Below are positions 35,358-43,659 of a DNA stretch of 64,000 nt, piece after piece. Each line of letters begins with the position of its first letter. Within the stretch, counting starts at the first letter, position 1. A program made the translations under genes and the position numbers. This DNA comes from Xanthomonas arboricola pv. populi (lineage in GTDB: Bacteria; Pseudomonadota; Gammaproteobacteria; Xanthomonadales; Xanthomonadaceae): contig NZ_MDEB01000004.1 in the NCBI RefSeq assembly GCF_002939945.1, positions 124,001 to 188,000 on the forward strand. The letters run 5' to 3'. The notes under the pieces were generated by a model. That model was not told the origin of the DNA and did no database searches. It was given only the letters and a program-made list of their open reading frames with translations.

Positions 35358-36709
35358 GCCTGACCGAACAGCAAAATGCCTTTCTCGCAAATGATGTGTA
35401 TGCGCGACCTGGCGAGACTGGGTTCGACAGTAAGCCAGTCAATATGGGTGGCGTCTCTTTCAGGCGTCTGGAATATATGGACCGCCCGTCTGGCTATCAG
35501 GGGATCATCTACGAGGAAATAGGAACAGGCGAAATTATCGTCGCCCATCGCGGTACCGAGTTTGATCGTCAACCAAAGCAAGATGGTGCTTATGCTGACG
35601 GTGGCATGGTTGCAGCACGTCACAATCGTCAGGTCGATGATGCGATCGAATTGACTCAGACTGCATTGAAGTACGCAGAACAAAAGCACCTCAAGACCGG
35701 CCAACCTGCTCCTGATGTCACCGTCACCGGTCATTCTCTGGGCGGCAACCTCGCCCAGGTCACTGCCCACCACTTCGGCCTCAAGGGAGAGACCTTTAAC
35801 GCCTATGGTGCAGTCAGCCTGGATCGGCGCATTCCGGAAGGTGGCACCGACGTGATCAATCACGTGATGGCAGGCGATGCCGTGAGTGCTGCAAGTAAGC
35901 ACTATGGGCAGGTGAAGGTATATGCCGCGTCGCATGAGATCACTGCGTTGGATAGGGCTGGTTACGCAAACGACAGCAGTCTTTTCGATTCACGTAATCC
36001 GATGGTCGAAACGGACTTGGGAGATTCGCATCGCATCCACAACTTCCTGCCGTTGGACGCCAACGGCAAACCGGACCACTCGGTATTGGAAGATCCTCAA
36101 ACGCAGCTGCTGGCCCGGCAACATGCGCCGATGATCGACAAGTATCGCGGCGATGTCGAGACGTTGAGGATGGGCGTGACCTTCAATGCGAGGGGCACCC
36201 AAGGGATGAGCCTGGCGGACGGCATCGATCACTTGCGCGATCCGCTTCCCCCAGGTGCTGGACGCACGGAAATGGCTGCGACACGGTGGCAGGAGGTGAT
36301 GCAGCGCATGCAAAGCGAGGATGCGCCAGCGTATGTGCCGCCGGGCTGGAAGATGCCAATGGGTGGGTCGTTGGAGCGCTGCGTTGCGCCTGCACCTGCG
36401 ATGGTCTCAAGCGATCCTCTGTATCGATCGATTCACAGCAAGCTGCCAGAGGGCACCTCTGATGAGGTTGCAATGCATGCCACCGTCGAAGCCAAGCGCG
36501 CGGGCATCCTTCGTGACGATCAGCTGCAGAGCGTGACCCTACACCAAGGAAGCATTTTTATTTTTGGCCAGACGCCGGGCTTCCGGGCCAAGGTGGATCT
36601 GTCTGAGGCCGTGCCTCCACTGCAGGAAAGCGCCCGCCAGTCTCAGGCCTTGGATGCGCAGCGGTCGCAGCAGGAGACGGTTGAGCAAGCACCTACACGA
36701 TCAATGTAA
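35354..36709 (+). CDS. Putative type IV secretion lipase effector (X-Tfe) with XVIPCD-like C-terminus
   Basis: 451 residues in three parts. Residues 1-250 are a class-3-type lipase/phospholipase domain with IVAHRGTEF (residues 62-70) and the nucleophile Ser128 in TVTGHSLGGNLAQV. Residues about 250-345 are a linker. Residues about 350-437 (SDPLYRSIHSKLPEGTSDE, then SIFIFGQTPGFRAKVDLS and ESARQSQALDAQRSQQ) resemble the variant XVIPCD ending of Xanthomonas and Lysobacter X-Tfe proteins. Known X-Tfe lipases kill competing bacteria through contact-dependent delivery. There is no signal peptide, as expected for a T4SS substrate. The gene ends against a degenerate attC. Confidence 0.72.
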   Translation: MSLTEQQNAFLANDVYARPGETGFDSKPVNMGGVSFRRLEYMDRPSGYQGIIYEEIGTGEIIVAHRGTEFDRQPKQDGAYADGGMVAARHNRQVDDAIELTQTALKYAEQKHLKTGQPAPDVTVTGHSLGGNLAQVTAHHFGLKGETFNAYGAVSLDRRIPEGGTDVINHVMAGDAVSAASKHYGQVKVYAASHEITALDRAGYANDSSLFDSRNPMVETDLGDSHRIHNFLPLDANGKPDHSVLEDPQTQLLARQHAPMIDKYRGDVETLRMGVTFNARGTQGMSLADGIDHLRDPLPPGAGRTEMAATRWQEVMQRMQSEDAPAYVPPGWKMPMGGSLERCVAPAPAMVSSDPLYRSIHSKLPEGTSDEVAMHATVEAKRAGILRDDQLQSVTLHQGSIFIFGQTPGFRAKVDLSEAVPPLQESARQSQALDAQRSQQETVEQAPTRSM

Positions 36710-36753
36710 AAGTCAAGCAGCGACGTGGCTTCGGCTTGAATGAATGGTTAGGC
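36696..36753 (-). other. Degenerate attC site of the distal integron cassette
   Basis: The right half is good: CGGCTTGAATGAATGGTTAGGC (in two parts CGGCTTGAATGAATG and GTTAGGC, 36732-36753) matches the other attC sites here. The left half is poor; only GTCAAGCAGCG resembles GTTAAGCCGCG, and there is no clean RYYYAAC core at the outer end. The DUF2971 stop codon TAA is formed by the GTTAGGC core. The last codons and stop of the lipase gene fall in the degenerate half. Confidence 0.6.
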
Positions 36754-37620
36754 CGCGTCCGCGACAATCTTGATTGCAAAGCAAGATTCATCTGGAACAC
36801 ACCTAAGTAGTTTGATGTGTGACATTGCGCTGTTGCCGGAAATTGCCAGCCGGGCTTGATCTGCAAGTGTGGTTGATACCCTTGCGCCAAGAATAACCGC
36901 CTTAATTGAGTCGGGCGGCAACTGGAATAGATGAATTTCCTCGCCGTTTGCATTAACCATGTTGTGCGCATCTTTGAGCGGGCGAAGAACCCTCCACTCT
37001 CGCTCATACGACCACTCTTTGCTTTTGACCAAGAACATCTCTGTCCCGTCCAGGTCGATGAGAGACGCACTAGGGCGGATATCTCGATAGCGAACCTGGC
37101 GCAGGTGGCCAAACTCATCTTGATCTGTTCGGCGGGCGTTGAAGTATGGATGTCCTGGATCTAGCTCCAACACAAACCCTGTATGGCTCATTCCGTAGTG
37201 AGCCCACATGAGAAGGCTATCCGAAATCTCACACAGTGAAAGGACGCCCAAGACTTCATCCATCTTGACAGGGATCGTCGGGATGAGTTGGTTTGATACA
37301 GCGCCGAGCATGGCCAGAAACTGTCCTTGCTGCTGTTGCATCAATGGGGTTGCAAACTGCACCCACTGCTGAAGGGAAAATTGGGCCCTCAGTGCCGCGG
37401 GGAGGCTGCTATATGCGACCTCAAGTTCACCGGGAATTGCTGCAGTAAAAGAGGCAAGTGCTGCTTCCTTCGAGGCAAGCCCCGTAATCTCGGGTCTTCC
37501 TTCGAACGGGTCGTTGAATGCCCCTAATGGCGTGTAGCGAACCAGTCGGTCGGACAGAATTCCGATGCGGGTTGGCGAAAGGTACTTGAATAGCCTTTCT
37601 GGTGCGCCGTGATCTTTCAT
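36748..37620 (-). CDS. DUF2971 protein, integron cassette gene
   Basis: 290 residues of the DUF2971 family: ERLFKYLSPTRIGILSD near the start, PLGAFNDPFEGRPE, LCEISDSLLMWAHYG mid-protein and EWSYEREWRVLRPL near residue 210. Proteins of this family are common in phage, defence islands and integron cassettes; their function is unproven. The ATG begins 4 bases after the GTTAGGC core of the upstream attC, and the stop is made by the next core, so the cassette is almost all coding. It is expressed from the integron side unless it has its own promoter. Confidence 0.82.
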   Translation of the reverse strand: MKDHGAPERLFKYLSPTRIGILSDRLVRYTPLGAFNDPFEGRPEITGLASKEAALASFTAAIPGELEVAYSSLPAALRAQFSLQQWVQFATPLMQQQQGQFLAMLGAVSNQLIPTIPVKMDEVLGVLSLCEISDSLLMWAHYGMSHTGFVLELDPGHPYFNARRTDQDEFGHLRQVRYRDIRPSASLIDLDGTEMFLVKSKEWSYEREWRVLRPLKDAHNMVNANGEEIHLFQLPPDSIKAVILGARVSTTLADQARLAISGNSAMSHIKLLRCVPDESCFAIKIVADAA

Positions 37621-37624
37621 AGCC

Positions 37625-37737
37625 GCCTAACGCCTGAGTTAAGCCGCCCCGCAGCGGGGCGGCGACTGCATGTTAGCGTAGCGTATAGCACCCTGGCACC
37701 GCCACGATGAGGGGTCGGCTTGAACGAATTGTTAGGC
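37625..37737 (-). other. attC site between cassettes 2 and 3
   Basis: A 113-base imperfect palindrome bounded by GCCTAAC (37625-37631) and GTTAGGC (37731-37737). Inner arms are GCCTGAGTTAAGCCG and CGGCTTGAACGAATT, and a central hairpin CCGCCCCGCAGCGGGGCGG adds to the structure. This is the standard layout recognised by integron integrases. Confidence 0.9.
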
Positions 37738-37814
37738 CTGTGCCTGCGAGTTGACCGCTAGCTCGCATCCGGCTAAATTATCAGTAGGTGCTGAACACAC
37801 CTTCTCGAAGCGGC

Positions 37815-37990
37815 AACCGCGCCCGAAAGCCATGCGGTTTTTTTGTGCCCATTGTTTTCATGGCCGGGCGGCGCGCAGCTATACAACACCCGAAAGGGGA
37901 AATCTGCGGGCCGTCTTCGAGCGGTGTTCAAGCGCCCGGCCGCCTCTCTGAACAGGAGGCGAAAATTGGACAATCTCGAAGGATGCCATC
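37815..37990 (+). promoter_or_regulatory. Structured leader of the cassette SymE gene
   Basis: It begins with a short hairpin (AACCGC 37815-37820 with GCGGTT 37834-37839) running into seven Ts (37838-37844) and GTGCC. Then come ATACAACACCC, GGGGAAAT and CGGGCC blocks in the same order as the leader at 33895-34091. GAAGGA lies about 10 bases before the SymE ATG. An overlapping upstream frame (…GFFVPI…) also crosses it. An attenuator or antisense-RNA target is likely. Confidence 0.6.
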
Positions 37991-38212
37991 ATGGCTAAGC
38001 AACACCGGACAGCGCCGAAGCCGCGCTTTTTGACAATTGGCTATCAGTATTACGAAAGCCAGCACAAAGACATAGAGCGTCGCACCCAGCCGCGACAAGT
38101 TCCGTTTTTACGCTTGAGCGGAGATTGGTTGCAAGCGGCAGGGTTTAGGGTGGGCCAGAAAGCACGAGTTCAAGTTACTAAACGTGGCATCACGATCGTT
38201 GCCGAAGAGTAA
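37991..38212 (+). CDS. SymE-like toxin, inverted integron cassette gene
   Basis: 73 residues: MAKQHRTAPKPRFLTIGYQY, then RQVPFLRLSGDWLQAAGF and KARVQVTKRGITIVAEE. It is the short form of the SymE family, with the AbrB-like fold. It lies inside cassette 2 but is transcribed against the cassette direction, so it must use its own promoter in or before its leader. Self-promoted, inverted toxin cassettes are known to stabilise large integron arrays, and this gene may do the same. Confidence 0.85.
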   Translation: MAKQHRTAPKPRFLTIGYQYYESQHKDIERRTQPRQVPFLRLSGDWLQAAGFRVGQKARVQVTKRGITIVAEE

Positions 38213-38268
38213 TGCGAACGATGCTGTGAGTGGACAAACATCCGCTCACGGCATTCTGATTTTTACGG

Positions 38269-38328
38269 GCCTAACGCCTGAATTAAGCCGACACGCGAAG
38301 CGTGTTCGGCTTGAATGAATTGTTAGAC
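38269..38328 (-). other. attC site between cassettes 1 and 2
   Basis: A compact 60-base attC bounded by GCCTAAC (38269-38275) and GTTAGAC (38322-38328). Inner arms GCCTGAATTAAGCCG and CGGCTTGAATGAATT flank a central ACACGCGAAGCGTGT hairpin. The sequence matches the 37625-37737 site closely, indicating one family of attC. Confidence 0.92.
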
Positions 38329-38344
38329 GTGCGCATTGACGGCG

Positions 38345-38632
38345 CTACCGGGAGACGCAACGGAACGTGATGTCTACTCGCGGAAAGTTGCCGAGTACGA
38401 AAGGTGGTTTTGCATCAACTGTGTCCGTGACCTCGACGGACTGGCCGCTTTTCTTGCACTGGGCGAAAGCGTCTCTCATGGCCTCACCTCTAAGGCTTCC
38501 TAGTCCGGTGAAGCCTGTCGCGGCTTGCTTGGAGATGAAGTAAGTGTCATTGCCCATCTCTACGACGCCCGAATTGGATGCGCATGAAGTAAGAGCAAGT
38601 AGGGAAAGCGCAGCAACCACTAGGCTTTTCAT
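38345..38632 (-). CDS. Small lipoprotein, first integron cassette gene
   Basis: 95 residues with a lipoprotein signal (MKSLVVAALSLLALTSC, Cys17). The mature part includes TYFISKQAATGFTGLGSLRG, and CVSR at the end pairs a second cysteine with FAQCKKSG. I recognise a general resemblance to small conserved lipoproteins of proteobacterial integrons but no functional domain. It is the cassette next to attI, so it should be the most strongly expressed from a Pc-type promoter in the intI region. Confidence 0.75.
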   Translation of the reverse strand: MKSLVVAALSLLALTSCASNSGVVEMGNDTYFISKQAATGFTGLGSLRGEAMRDAFAQCKKSGQSVEVTDTVDAKPPFVLGNFPRVDITFRCVSR

Positions 38633-38659
38633 CTCAGATCCCCAAAGAGTGTATTGCAC

Positions 38660-38666
38660 GTCTAAC
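38660..38666 (-). other. attI core site
   Basis: The minus-strand GTTAGAC at 38666-38660 is the crossover core at the junction between the first cassette and the integrase side. Sequence to its right has no attC likeness, so it is attI rather than a cassette end. The attI region extends toward the intI start at 38826. Confidence 0.75.
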
Positions 38667-38825
38667 TACTATTGGACCGCCTAAATGCGGTGTTGCACGG
38701 AGTATCTTCGATCGCTGGCGCTTTGTGAATGGGGTAACTCTTATCCCAAGTCAAGGGATCGCACGATAGTAAGCGGCCGCGAGCAAGCGGATGCTTGCGG
38801 TGTTATCCAGCAAGGACGCAGGCGT

Positions 38826-39845
38826 ATGAAATACACACCCCGACACGACGGCGTAACAGCACGTCCACCGGTCCGGTTGCTCGATCAGGTGCGCGACCGC
38901 CTGCGGGTACGGCATTACAGCCTGCGCACCGAGCAGGCCTATCTCAGTTGGATACGGCGCTTCATCCTCGCCAGCGGCAAGCGCCATCCGGCGCAGATGG
39001 GGCAGGCGGAGGTCGAGGCGTTCCTGACGCGGCTGGCCACCGATGGGCAGGTGTCTGCGGGCACACAGAACCAGGCGCTGGCAGCGTTGCTGTTTCTCTA
39101 CCGCGAGGTCTTGCGCATCGAGCTGCCGTGGATGGAAAACCTGGTGCGTGCCAAGCGGCCGAGGCGCATTCCGGTGGTGCTCGCGCGCGCGGAAGTTGCA
39201 CGGCTGCTGGCAGTGCTGGAGGGTCCGTGTTGGTTGATGGCCAGCCTGTTGTATGGCAGCGGGGTGCGGTTGATGGAATGCCTGCGGCTGCGCATCAAGG
39301 ACGTGGACGCCGCGCGCGGCGAGATCGTGGTGCGCGATGGCAAAGGCGGCAAAGACCGCCGGGTGCCGCTACCGCTCAGCCTGCGAGAGGCGCTGCAACG
39401 GCAACGCGAACGGGCGCTGGTGGTGCATGCCGCCGATCTGGCGGCCGGTACCGGACGGGTCTTCCTGCCGCATGCCCTGGCACGCAAGTATCCCAATGCC
39501 GACGCCGAGCCCGGGTGGCAATACCTGTTTCCGTCGGCGTGCCAGTCGCGCGATCCGCGCAGTGGCCGGGTCGGTCGCCATCACGTGTCCGAGGAAGTCC
39601 TGCAGCGTGCGGTGCAGGTGGCGCGGCGGCGTGCCGGCATCGCCAAACCTGCCACCTGCCACACGTTGCGGCATTCGTTCGCCACCCATCTGCTGGAGGA
39701 TGGCCACGACATCCGCACGGTGCAGGAGCTATTGGGTCACAAGGACGTGGCCACCACGCAGATCTATACGCATGTCCTGGGCCGCGGTGCGTCTGCGGTG
39801 CGCAGTCCGCTGGATGGGCTCGGCCGCGTGGTTGGTGAGGAGTGA
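38826..39845 (+). CDS. intI: Integron integrase IntI, apparently intact
   Basis: 339 residues of tyrosine recombinase. The catalytic residues are all present: Arg148 (GSGVRLME), His279 and Arg282 (CHTLRHSF), His305 (LLGHKD) and Tyr314 (TQIYTHV). The patch that separates integron integrases from XerC/D is also there (residues about 212-252, including [17 protein letters not shown] and RHHV). The N-terminal SAM-like domain starts [20 protein letters not shown]. No frameshift or stop is seen. Many Xanthomonas intI genes are reported to be broken, so an intact frame is notable. Confidence 0.93.
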   Translation: MKYTPRHDGVTARPPVRLLDQVRDRLRVRHYSLRTEQAYLSWIRRFILASGKRHPAQMGQAEVEAFLTRLATDGQVSAGTQNQALAALLFLYREVLRIELPWMENLVRAKRPRRIPVVLARAEVARLLAVLEGPCWLMASLLYGSGVRLMECLRLRIKDVDAARGEIVVRDGKGGKDRRVPLPLSLREALQRQRERALVVHAADLAAGTGRVFLPHALARKYPNADAEPGWQYLFPSACQSRDPRSGRVGRHHVSEEVLQRAVQVARRRAGIAKPATCHTLRHSFATHLLEDGHDIRTVQELLGHKDVATTQIYTHVLGRGASAVRSPLDGLGRVVGEE

Positions 39846-39960
39846 GGCTGCCATGCCGGTGATAGGCGCTTGCCGCTTTGGCTTGCAAACGCCGCTCCGC
39901 TGCCGGTGCGTTTCACGCATGCGGCGACAGGTGCCGCCGCCGGTGCAACGCTGCAACAGC

Positions 39961-41799
39961 TCAGCCGTCCAACAACGCCTTATCCCGCACCGCACCCTTA
40001 TCCGCACTGGTCGCCAGCAACGCGTACGCCTTCAACGCCGTGGTGACCTTGCGCGGGCGCACTTCCACCGGCTTCCAGCCCTTGGCATCCTGCTCTGCGC
40101 GACGAAGAGCAAGTTCCTCGTCCGAGATCAGCAGGTTGATCGAGCGGTTGGGGATGTCGATCAGGATCTTGTCGCCGTCGCGCACCAGGCCGATCGCGCC
40201 GCCTGCGGCGGCTTCCGGCGAGGCGTGGCCGATCGACAGGCCCGAGGTGCCGCCGGAGAAGCGGCCGTCGGTGAGCAGGGCGCATTGCTTGCCCAGGCCC
40301 TTGGATTTGAGATAGCTGGTGGGGTAGAGCATTTCCTGCATGCCGGGGCCGCCCTTGGGGCCTTCGTAGCGGATCACCACGATATCGCCGGCTTTCACTT
40401 CATCGGCGAGGATGCCCTTGACCGCCGAATCCTGGCTCTCAAAGACACGCACATTGCCTTCGAACACGTGGATGGATTCGTCCACGCCTGCGGTCTTCAC
40501 CACACAGCCGTCGCGGGCGATATTGCCGTACAGCACGGCCAGGCCGCCTTCCTGCGAGAACGCATGCGCGACATCGCGGATGCAGCCTTCGCTGCGGTCC
40601 GTGTCCAGGGTGTCCCAGCGCGTGGCCTGGCTGAAGGCGATCTGCGTGGGGATGCCGGCCGGGCCGGCCTTGTAGAACGTGTGCACGGCTTCGGTGTCGG
40701 TTTGGGTGACGTCCCACTGCGCGATGGCGTCGGCCAGCGTGCGTGCGTGCACCGTGGCGGCGTTGGTGTGCAGCAAACCGCCGCGTGCCAGCTCACCAAG
40801 GATGGCCATGATGCCGCCGGCGCGATGCACGTCTTCGATGTGGTACTTCGGCGTGTTCGGCGCGACCTTGCACAGCTGCGGCACGCGCTTGGACAGGCGG
40901 TCGATGTCGCGCATGCCGAATGGCACGTCGCCTTCCTGCGCCGCTGCAAGCAGATGCAGGATGGTGTTGGTGGAGCCGCCCATGGCGATGTCCAGCGTCA
41001 TTGCATTCTCGAACGCTTCGAAGGTGGCGATGCCGCGCGGCAGGGCGGTGGGGTCTTCGCCGCCGTACCACCGGTGACACAGCTCCACCGCCACGCGGCC
41101 GGCGCGCAGGAACAGCTGCTCGCGGTCGGCATGCGTGGCCACCACGGTGCCGTTGCCCGGCAGCGACAGGCCCAGCGCCTCGGTCAGGCAGTTCATCGAG
41201 TTGGCGGTGAACATGCCCGAGCACGAGCCGCAGGTGGGGCAGGCGCTGCGCTCGAACTCGGCCACCTTTTCATCGGAGGCGCTGTCGTCGGCGGCAATCA
41301 CCATGGCGTCGATCAGGTCGAGCTTGTGTTCGGCCAGCTTGGTCTTGCCGGCTTCCATCGGCCCGCCGGAGACGAACACGGTGGGGATGTTGAGCCGCAG
41401 CGCGGCCATCAACATGCCGGGGGTGATCTTGTCGCAATTGGAAATGCACACCAGCGCGTCGGCGCAATGCGCGTTGACCATGTATTCGACCGAGTCGGCG
41501 ATGATCTCGCGGCTGGGCAGTGAATACAGCATGCCGTCGTGGCCCATGGCGATGCCGTCGTCCACGGCGATGGTGTCGAACTCCTTGGCCACGCCGCCGA
41601 CGCGTTCGATCTCGCGCGCGACCAGCTGGCCGAGATCCTTCAGGTGCACGTGCCCGGGCACGAATTGGGTGAACGAGTTGGCGATGGCGATGATGGGCTT
41701 GTGGAAGTCGCCATCGCGCATGCCGGTGGCGCGCCACAGTGCGCGGGCGCCGGCCATATTGCGGCCGTGGGTGGAGGTCTTGGAGCGGTACTCGGGCAT
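39961..41799 (-). CDS. ilvD: Dihydroxy-acid dehydratase
   Basis: 612 residues (E. coli IlvD 616). Iron-sulfur cysteines and family signatures are [14 protein letters not shown] and [20 protein letters not shown], with [20 protein letters not shown] near the C-terminus. It dehydrates dihydroxyisovalerate and dihydroxymethylvalerate to the keto acids of valine and isoleucine synthesis, also feeding leucine and pantothenate. Converges with intI across a 115-base gap. It marks the conserved chromosomal border of the integron. Confidence 0.97.
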   Translation of the reverse strand: MPEYRSKTSTHGRNMAGARALWRATGMRDGDFHKPIIAIANSFTQFVPGHVHLKDLGQLVAREIERVGGVAKEFDTIAVDDGIAMGHDGMLYSLPSREIIADSVEYMVNAHCADALVCISNCDKITPGMLMAALRLNIPTVFVSGGPMEAGKTKLAEHKLDLIDAMVIAADDSASDEKVAEFERSACPTCGSCSGMFTANSMNCLTEALGLSLPGNGTVVATHADREQLFLRAGRVAVELCHRWYGGEDPTALPRGIATFEAFENAMTLDIAMGGSTNTILHLLAAAQEGDVPFGMRDIDRLSKRVPQLCKVAPNTPKYHIEDVHRAGGIMAILGELARGGLLHTNAATVHARTLADAIAQWDVTQTDTEAVHTFYKAGPAGIPTQIAFSQATRWDTLDTDRSEGCIRDVAHAFSQEGGLAVLYGNIARDGCVVKTAGVDESIHVFEGNVRVFESQDSAVKGILADEVKAGDIVVIRYEGPKGGPGMQEMLYPTSYLKSKGLGKQCALLTDGRFSGGTSGLSIGHASPEAAAGGAIGLVRDGDKILIDIPNRSINLLISDEELALRRAEQDAKGWKPVEVRPRKVTTALKAYALLATSADKGAVRDKALLDG

Positions 41800-42091
41800 G
41801 GCGATGTCGACGGCTGATCAGCGAGCGGTGGCTGGCAATTAGACCGCGTCGTGACTGTTGCTGCTGCAACGGTCGCGGCGCGCTCCGGTGATCCGGCACG
41901 GTAGCATGCAGCCGCTCGGCGCGTTCCTCACTGCCGCGTGCGTGTTGATCGGGGACCAGGTCTGCAACGGCCCAGCTTCCGGCGGGCGTGGAGCGGGGAG
42001 CGCGCGGTTGGCGGCGCTTCCGGGCACGAAGCCAGGCGCGCAGGGCTCTTTCGCCAGCATCGGGCCTGCGCCGCGCCGCTACACTGTGCCG

Positions 42092-42358
42092 ATGTCTTCC
42101 GCGCTCTCATGCCGCCTGGGCTGCGCCGCCTGCTGCATCGCGCCCTCGATCAGTTCGCCGATCCCCGGCATGCCCAACGGCAAGCCGGCCGGGGTGCCCT
42201 GCGTCCAGCTGGATGCGCAGCTGGGTTGCCGCCTGTTCGGCGCACCGACGCGCCCGGCGGTGTGCGGCAGCTTGCGCCCGTCGCTGGAGATGTGCGGGTC
42301 ATCGCGTGAGCAGGCATTGGGCATGCTCGCGGCGCTGGAGCGTGCGACCCAGCCTTGA
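42092..42358 (+). CDS. YkgJ-family cysteine cluster protein
   Basis: 88 residues. [20 protein letters not shown] is the YkgJ CxxCC-type cluster, followed by [13 protein letters not shown] and further cysteines near residues 61 and 71 that would complete a metal site. The family probably binds zinc or an iron-sulfur cluster; its role is unknown. The ATG at 42092 starts just before the first cysteine; longer forms add low-complexity sequence only. The end is convergent with the carbonic anhydrase gene, 22 bases away. Confidence 0.82.
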   Translation: MSSALSCRLGCAACCIAPSISSPIPGMPNGKPAGVPCVQLDAQLGCRLFGAPTRPAVCGSLRPSLEMCGSSREQALGMLAALERATQP

Positions 42359-42380
42359 GTGCCGCACCGTCGGGTGGCGC

Positions 42381-42941
42381 TCAGCCGCCGTTGGGCACAC
42401 CCAGATACTGATCCTTTAGCCGCACGTAATGCTGTGCGGAGTAATGCAAGCTCTCGATCTCCTTGTCGCTGAGGGTGCGCGCCAGGCGCGCGGGATTGCC
42501 CAGCCACAATTCGCCTTCGCCGACGATCTTGCCGGGGCCGACCACCGCCCCGGCACCGACAAAGCCGTAGCGCTTGACGGTGGCGCCGTCGAGCACGCAG
42601 GCGCCCATGCCGATCAGGCACAGGTCTTCGATGGTGCAGGCATGCAGGATGGTGCCGTGGCCGACCGTGACGTCGCCGCCGATCATCGTCGGGTAGCCGG
42701 CCTTGTTGAACGGGCTGTGGTGGCTGACGTGGATGATGGTGCCGTCCTGCACGTTGGTGCGTGCGCCGATCTGCACATGATTGACGTCGCCGCGAATCAC
42801 CGTGCCCGGCCACACCGATACGTCGTCGCCCAGGCTCACCTTGCCGATGATGGTGCAGGCAGGATCGACATAGACGCGTGCGCCCAGTTGCGGGGTGTGT
42901 TCCAGGAACGAGCGAATCGGGGTCACGATGATCTCCGGCAT
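42381..42941 (-). CDS. Gamma-carbonic anhydrase family protein (YrdA-like)
   Basis: 186 residues of left-handed beta-helix: repeated hexapeptides such as CTIIGKVSLGDDVSVWPGTV and ARTNVQDGTIIHV. The zinc histidines of the family are in HVSHHSP and TVGHGTILHAC. Bacterial YrdA-type members are often annotated gamma-carbonic anhydrase, though activity has been weak or absent in several. ATG at 42941 gives the usual N-terminus. Confidence 0.9.
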   Translation of the reverse strand: MPEIIVTPIRSFLEHTPQLGARVYVDPACTIIGKVSLGDDVSVWPGTVIRGDVNHVQIGARTNVQDGTIIHVSHHSPFNKAGYPTMIGGDVTVGHGTILHACTIEDLCLIGMGACVLDGATVKRYGFVGAGAVVGPGKIVGEGELWLGNPARLARTLSDKEIESLHYSAQHYVRLKDQYLGVPNGG

Positions 42942-43659
42942 GTCGGCGTGCCGCCCGGTGCGGGCACTGCCTGCATGATAGCGGGCGACCGTGGGCATGC
43001 GGCAGGCGCTGACGTGGCAGATGACATATCTGGCTGTGGCCGTGCATGACGCAGCGGCTATGCGTGTTGAAACAGCCGACGCCAGAACCTGTGGGGCTGC
43101 CTCTGCGCTTTCGCCGCTGCTTCGACTGGATCGAGTTGCGGCACTGCGCGTCGAGGCGTGCAGTCGTACGCATGCTGCGTCGTTCAACCTCGCTGCCACC
43201 ACATGTTGCATCCATGCCTGCACTGCGAGTGCGGCATTGCGCTTCGCAAGCCGGACCAGACGAAACTTGATGGTTGCCCGCTCCGATCGCACTGCAGGTC
43301 ACGCACTGCAGCGATACGCGCGAGGTCGATCGCTTCCGCGCAGGCAATGCGCACACCCCAGATGCGGCCATGCAGACACGTCAACGAATGCATGGAGAGC
43401 CAGGCGAAGTGCTCTGCCGGTTTGTTCGATAAGCGCACGCCCGTGCAGCCCATCGTCTTGAAAGCCCCCTGCGATCGGCCTAGCGTGCCGGTGACGTTTT
43501 GCAACGCGGCAGTCGTTGCTGCGTTGCAGTGCCGGTGCGCTGTCGAATGCCGTCGCAGGTTCGAGCGTGCTCGCGTCTTCGTCGTGGTGGCGCTGCGTGG
43601 TCGCATGACCACCCGTGAGGCTGCCGACGCACCTGCCATCCCTACAACAGGATCGTCCG
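42942..43659. other. Gene-free stretch upstream of the transporter
   Basis: About 720 bases with no gene I would defend; all long frames are Arg/Ala-rich and lack family likeness. One perfect inverted repeat, GTGGTC-GCAT-GACCAC at 43597-43612, lies about 48 bases before the transporter start and could be an operator. GCAACGC/GCGTTGC (43501-43527) is a weaker pair. Confidence 0.45.

Larger units (their letters stand above)
36696..39845. mobile_element. Chromosomal integron next to ilvD: intI plus three gene cassettes
   Basis: The integrase gene reads rightward to end 115 bases from ilvD, and the cassettes lie on its left, reading leftward from the attI core at 38660-38666. By core-site positions, cassette 1 spans about 38275-38665 (lipoprotein), cassette 2 about 37631-38274 (inverted SymE toxin) and cassette 3 about 36748-37630 (DUF2971). 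This matches the Xanthomonas integron position beside the acid dehydratase gene described by Gillings and colleagues (from memory). The array is short, and its distal end is eroded. Confidence 0.88.

Noticed and set aside
39846-39960. attachment site between intI and ilvD
   Set aside because: No direct repeat or attC-like core was seen in the 115-base convergent gap.
42991-43461. Open frames in the gap before the PcaK-type gene
   Set aside because: Both strands show Arg/Ala/Cys-rich frames without motif or RBS.
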